Source: Siderastrea radians
Lineage: Eukaryota; Cnidaria; Anthozoa; Scleractinia; Rhizangiidae
NCBI GenBank assembly: GCA_964017195.1
Contig: OZ024900.1
Coordinates: 32,194,641 to 32,258,640, forward strand
DNA: 64,000 nt
Direction of reading: 5' to 3'
The notes under the pieces are model-generated. The model was not told the DNA's origin. It did not search any database and saw only the letters and a program-made list of their open reading frames with translations. This document shows, in pieces, positions 43,803 to 64,000 of the stretch. The position numbers were made by a program, and so were the translations under genes. Position 1 is the stretch's first letter, and the number at the start of each line of letters is the position of its first letter.

Positions 43803-45489
43803 ACAAATTGTGCTCCACTGTCTATCCAGCCAGCAGTTTGATTTCATCCAAAAGGGACCCAAACACGTGTTCTAATAGTAAGAGTAAATCCACTTGCCTG
43901 CTTTGGAAAGACTACACTTCTTTTCAAGAGTGAAGACTGGTTATAGGAGTGAGTATAAAATAAAGGACAATTTAGTGAAGGGTCACAGCATGAAAAGGGC
44001 TGGAAGTGACATGTTATTCTTGGCGGAAAATTGGAAGGAAATGGCTGTTGTTTGCACATAGACCTGCTGTTGTATGTAGAACATTGATCCTAGAAAAGCT
44101 TTTCTGAAGGCTAAATTTCCAAGAATTTTGGCCCAGCATTTGGTGTCAACAAAATGGGTGGAATTCAGCGTGGCGGTGGAGAGTTCTGAAATGAAAATTA
44201 CAAAAACTTCTGTAGTAAATGTAAGAACTTGAAATTTTTTTTACCAATTTTGAAAGTGCAGATGCAGTAGGCCTGCTAAGGAAGAAAGTAGTTGTTTGAA
44301 GTATGCATGTAGTAAATAAATTGACTTCTTTTAAAATCATTTTTTTTATCAATCCCTTTATCTTATAGTCTACTTTGTAACTGTCATTTGGGTCATCACA
44401 CAAGATGACTTCCCAGGGTGGGGGGTGGGGTTGGGGGGTCATCATGCCACACTCCTCCCCAGTGGGAGGGGGTCATCATGGAAGACTCCTTCCCAGGGGG
44501 GGGGGGAGAGGAGCATTGCATTTGACCTATGGGTGTAAATAACATTTGTGAGGAAGACTATTCATTTTAATATATCATTTAGTAACTTTAAACCCTTTTG
44601 AAAGGAACTGTCTTTCATTTTTTGCATACCAGAGGATACAGCTGTGAATAATGCTAAACAAAAGTGGTAGGAACATTAAAGCCTTCTTTACTCAAAATAA
44701 GTGTTTAATTGCTATCAAAAACATTGATTACAATGTTGCATTCTATTCTTCAAACACATTGATATTGATTAGTAACGAAAAAAATTCCTAGTGTGTCAAT
44801 TGAGACCTATTTACAGTGTTCATGACAACTAAATGAGTTGTTTCATAGGGACTAGGTCATCATAAACTTGTCTATTAATTTTGAAATAACAAAACATTTA
44901 GCCAGTGTTTGACAAAACTAAACAGTAAAGCCAATGACATTTTTCATGAAGTCACAACTAATAACTGTTTTTACAGGATCAAGACTGTTAACTAAACATT
45001 TTGACTGCTTATTCATTATTTTAATGATTTGGTTCCTACAACCTAACAGCAAACAAGATAAGCAAGTGTCACTTTCAAAATTACTAACTATAGAGCATAT
45101 TGATAATGAAAAGAAAAATCCAGGTTTTTTAGTTGGGGAATGGGCAAAGAACAGAATCACCACCCATCCCCTTTCGATTTAATTCACTCTTGCTCTGCTC
45201 ATTTGTTCACTGACAATGATAAATCAACTATTCAAAGTGCATGTAACTAGTCAACACCGTGTAGCCTTTATCTTGAATTATAATAAAGTTTCGATATAAC
45301 GCGCGCTCTGATTGGTTGAAACAGCGTGCCTTATCAGAGTACAGATGCACGGAGTAGCCCGTGACGCCATTCTGCGCGCGCTGGCAAGCTGAAATCCTTT
45401 CTTGCGCGCGCTTGCAAGCTGTGAAAAAAACTTGATTTCTTGCAATTAAAAGCCAGTTTCTTTACAAATGTGAGCAAAGCTTTATTATA

Positions 45490-45682
45490 AAACAAATAAA
45501 AAAGCCAAAACCGTGCTTTGTTCTGTGATAAAGCACTCAAGGAAGTGACGAGAGCACTCAAGAAGTGGGGAGAAGCACTCGCCTGCGGCTCGTGTTCACC
45601 CTACACTTCTTTCGTGCTCTCGTCACTTCCTTGTGTGCTTTATCACAGAACAAAGCACGGTTTTGGCTTTTTTATTTGTTAA
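45490..45682. mobile_element. Palindromic foldback element
   Basis: AACAAATAAAAAAGCCAAAA at about 45490 pairs with TTTTGGCTTTTTTATTTGTT ending at about 45682, and arm pairing continues through CCGTGCTTTGTTCTGTGATA and GCACTCAAGGAAGTGACGAG. Arms about 75 bp around a loop containing TCGCCTGCGGCTCG. The CGCGCGC-rich 45300-45420 segment may belong to the same element. Confidence 0.8.
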
Positions 45683-46204
45683 ATAACAAAGTCCAAAAAT
45701 GCCATTTTGGCAAGGTAGTATAATATTAGGGCACCTGCTCATGAATAAATTCTGGCTTTGTTGATGGGAAAACAAAGTAATTTCAGCATGTTTCTCATCA
45801 TCTGTATAACAAATAATGAAATACAGAAGCACTCATTGAAGGAGGGACATTAGTTTGCACAACCCCAAATTGTTATTTTAATTTTTAATTAACACTAAAT
45901 AATTGATAGAAACTACAAATAGTTGTACTTAGACAAGTCAAAAATGTAATCATTGTTCTCTTTCACAGAAATTAATTGAAAATGTAACCTTTCAGCTTGT
46001 ATGGAAATATCTAAACAAATGTACAGTGTTAAGATATTATTATTTTTAATCAAAACTTATGTTTATTAAAAAAAAAGTAATTTCTGATTTTAAATTGTCT
46101 GAAGTAGGAGAAGGTCTTCTTGTCAAACAAAACCAGAAATAAGGTTCACTTAATGCATTAGCATTTCAAGTCTAAAAAATACACAGCAAGCTTCTCAAAA
46201 ACAG

Positions 46205-46510
46205 AAGATATATACTGACTTTTGAGTCTGAAGATGAAATTTTCAAGTGTGACCACCCTTGTGATGTTTATTATGTTTTATAAGATGGTTCTAGTGTTTA
46301 AGTTTGTGGGTGAAATGTGATCAAATAAAAACTCTCTAGCAGTACTTTCCTAATGGTTCCAACTTTTGAATCTGTGGATGAAATCCTAAAGTGTGACCAT
46401 TCAAATCAAACCTACTGAGCTGTACTTTCCTGTGGTACTGTTTATTTTGGTGCAAAGGGTGGTTCAAACATACGAGTTTGTGGGTAAAATACCTTAAGGT
46501 GACTATTTTG
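46205..46510 (-). repeat. 106-bp family, about 2.5 diverged units
   Basis: Repeated ACTTTTGAGTCTG/ACTTTTGAATCTGTGGATG, AAGTGTGACCA, CTACTGAGC and AGTACTTTCCT phrases, in complement orientation to the 6.9-kb array. A CAAACAAA-rich stretch follows at 46513. Confidence 0.75.
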
Positions 46511-46805
46511 AAAAAACAAACAAACAAATCAAACAAAAACAAAATTAACAAACAAAAAAGCCGCCGAGTAGTATCTTCCTGTTGTACTCTTAGCTTCCAT
46601 CTTCCATTTTTTTTTCAAGTAAAAACTATCTTTTACTTGGTGCTGTTAGAAGGCTTAAGGTTAATAGGAAGTTCAGAAGAAAAGAAATGTTTTTTTCTGT
46701 CAAAAACTGTCACGCCATGGATATTTGAAAAAAAATCTCACAGCAGATTTCCTAATATCTGATCTCTGGCGAACTTGTTGTTGCATGTGATTCCACGTGT
46801 TTTTG

Positions 46806-61975
<15,170 letters not shown>

Positions 61976-64000
61976 TGTGGAGCCTGCTGTGAAGACCCTG
62001 AGAAATACACAAAGACTAATGAACACTACTGCTACATCTTCACTCAAGCGCCACAACCTTTTTGTTATCTTTTGAATACCAAGAGCTATTTTATTCACTG
62101 AGTTAACCAATCTGTCATAATGCAACATTACAATAAAACCTTGATTTTCTGTATTTCACTGGGACTCCTTTAAATGGTATGGAAAATCAAGAGACTGGAT
62201 GGTTGAAAAAAGGGACCATTTTTGGAACATAAAAAGAATTAGCTAAAAACATTATCAAACAAGATTTAGGTGAGCACATAGTTATTTTTAGAAACTCTTT
62301 TCTACAGGTGACTAAAACAACTGCAAGCTTGACTTAGCTTGATATTTCTTTTTGATCCTCTTTTACAATGAATAATTATTTTCAGCTCTCACTAACATAA
62401 CCAACAGACTAAAGGAAACCTACTGAAAAGAATTTGCTTGCACTTTCTAAGATAGCTCAAAGATTTCAAACATGTCCGAGACCCTGCCATGGTAAATTCT
62501 GACAAGTGACATGGGCAAAAAAGTAGCAACAAAACTTGAAATGAAATTGCCACAAAAGACAACCTTTGAGGAAGATATATCGACGTACAATGACAACAGT
62601 TGTCAAAACCCATGTAGGCCTAAAAGATCTACATGTTGAATTGTTGGTGTTGAGACAGTGACACAAATCCCTTTGAAATAGGACCCTCCTAGCAAGACCT
62701 CATGTGAAGCATTAAAAAAAGAAATTGGGATCATATTTAGAAAGTCTGGATAGTCAGAAAGTCTGGCTAGATGAGGTCTAGATAATTGACATTTGACTGT
62801 ATGATATAACTTTATAATTGTTATAGATGATTAAGTGACATGACCAATTCATAATCTCCATCCCTGACAATAAAGCAGAGGATAAATGGCTTGAACCTGC
62901 AGCAGATGTCTGATGCCCAACAACTGCCCATGCATGCATGCAGTTACATAAATGTTAGTTTTGAGCAAAACAATCACTCCAATAATAAATGGAGCCATCT
63001 CAGTCCTTTTTAGGTAGTTTTAAACAACTGCTTAATTGACTAAGTTAAACAACACAAGGCCATTAGTGTCTACTGTGTCACACTGTGTGAACCTATCAAT
63101 CCCCATATAAACAAAAATATATAGGGATAACATGATGTATTATTTCATAAACTATGTTGCACGTTAAAAGAAATCTCTTGACCATGCCTAGTTCTACAGA
63201 ATTTCAACACATGGAAATGAAAAGCTAAGACTAAAGTATGGCAGTGCATTCTGTAATTCAATATTATTGTTCCATTATGTTGTTTCATTAAAAGCTACGC
63301 AGGAATGTCATTATTTTCAGAAGGAAAAAGGACAATTGTAGAGAATACATTAATTTAATTAAAAGTCATTGTAGCAAGGGTAATTATCATACCAAGCAGG
63401 TAAATTTAAATTCTCAAGCAATATTTGCCACTGTATCAGTAATATTTTCCATGTTTGTGAATAAAGTTAAAAGAAGGAAATTGAAGGTCAACTTCATCGG
63501 GAAATCAAATCTCTGAGCGACTTCCTGCCTTTTCGGTAGAAACATTACAATATAATTTAACGTCATGTCAACAACTGGGTTTCTTGAGCGGAAACTTATA
63601 AATAAATTTTATCAAATACCACTTACAAATACAGTTCAACGAGGAAGTTTAAGGTAAATAAGTTGTTTTCAACTATCACACTGTTCTTTGTGTAACTTAC
63701 AATTTCAGAAAAAATTGTGCTAAAGATAAGCCCACGACAAGAATTAAAGTGGTTAAAAATAAACAACTTGAAATTGACAAGATATATAAGCTTAATAATC
63801 TATTGCACGTTCTGCGAAATAATTAGACAAGACGAGGACAATGTAATTATAAGCTCAAAAACTGCGTTTACAGTTATTATCTAACCCTACTTTTACTTTC
63901 CTTTCATAGGTGTTTACAATGTATGTTTTGAAGTAGACTATCTTGAAAGCCGGGCTATATTAGGCCTCGAACCATTGCTAAGTTTATATCACCACACTGT
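61976..64000. other. AKT upstream region
   Basis: About 2 kb of AT-rich sequence upstream of the AKT start codon. It should hold the 5' UTR, promoter and perhaps a non-coding first exon, but I see no convincing promoter motif, repeat array or other gene. The frames at 62392-62666 show no recognisable domain. Confidence 0.5.

Larger units (their letters stand above)
43803..46805. other. Convergent intergenic region NDUFAF5 / AKT
   Basis: Holds the NDUFAF5 3' UTR (candidate poly(A) signals at 43959 and 44315), G-rich GGGGTGGGG stretches near 44415-44510, an unremarkable AT-rich stretch 44520-45280, a foldback element at about 45300-45680, and 106-bp-family relatives at 46205-46510 that probably fall in the AKT 3' UTR. 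No further gene is supported. Confidence 0.6.

Overview
The window is nuclear DNA from an invertebrate animal, most likely an anthozoan cnidarian (a coral or sea anemone relative). This is an inference from AT-rich, intron-rich animal genes with canonical GT-AG splice sites, very dense small foldback transposons, a tRNA-headed SINE, CR1/L2-like LINE pieces and Penelope-like elements. No bacterial or organellar content was seen.

Six genes are supported. (1) The 3' two-thirds of a RAP1GDS1/SmgGDS armadillo-repeat gene (+, 2-9803, truncated by the window edge). (2) An intronless 337-codon orphan gene (+, 14270-15283). (3) RBBP9 serine hydrolase (+, 17300-20049, 5 exons). (4) A four-exon gene for an RPA1-like multi-OB-fold protein with a zinc ribbon (-, 20928-28269). 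(5) NDUFAF5, the complex I assembly arginine hydroxylase (+, 28491-43802, 11 exons), head-to-head with gene 4 across a 221-bp promoter interval. (6) A complete AKT/PKB kinase gene (-, 46806-61975, 15 coding exons). Reading frames join in phase at every splice junction I assigned. The genes belong to different pathways (small GTPase chaperoning, hydrolysis, ssDNA binding, mitochondrial assembly, growth signalling) and I see no functional cluster.

Introns and gaps are largely repeats: a 106-bp tandem repeat with exact period (6893-7665), two Penelope-like elements, LINE fragments, about ten copies of a foldback MITE family with AACCCTTTAAGCCC-like ends, other long-TIR MITEs, long polypyrimidine/polypurine tracts in RAP1GDS1 and AKT introns, and several nested insertions.

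The most interesting structure is a SINE whose internal segment of about 67 bp has become a minisatellite. The copy at 17.8 kb has one unit and the copy at 57.65 kb has two. One copy in an AKT intron has about 25, and one in NDUFAF5 intron 5 has roughly 45. Both large arrays are flanked by the SINE head on one side and the SINE tail on the other. The NDUFAF5 array has itself been hit by several later insertions, three of which have readable target-site duplications.
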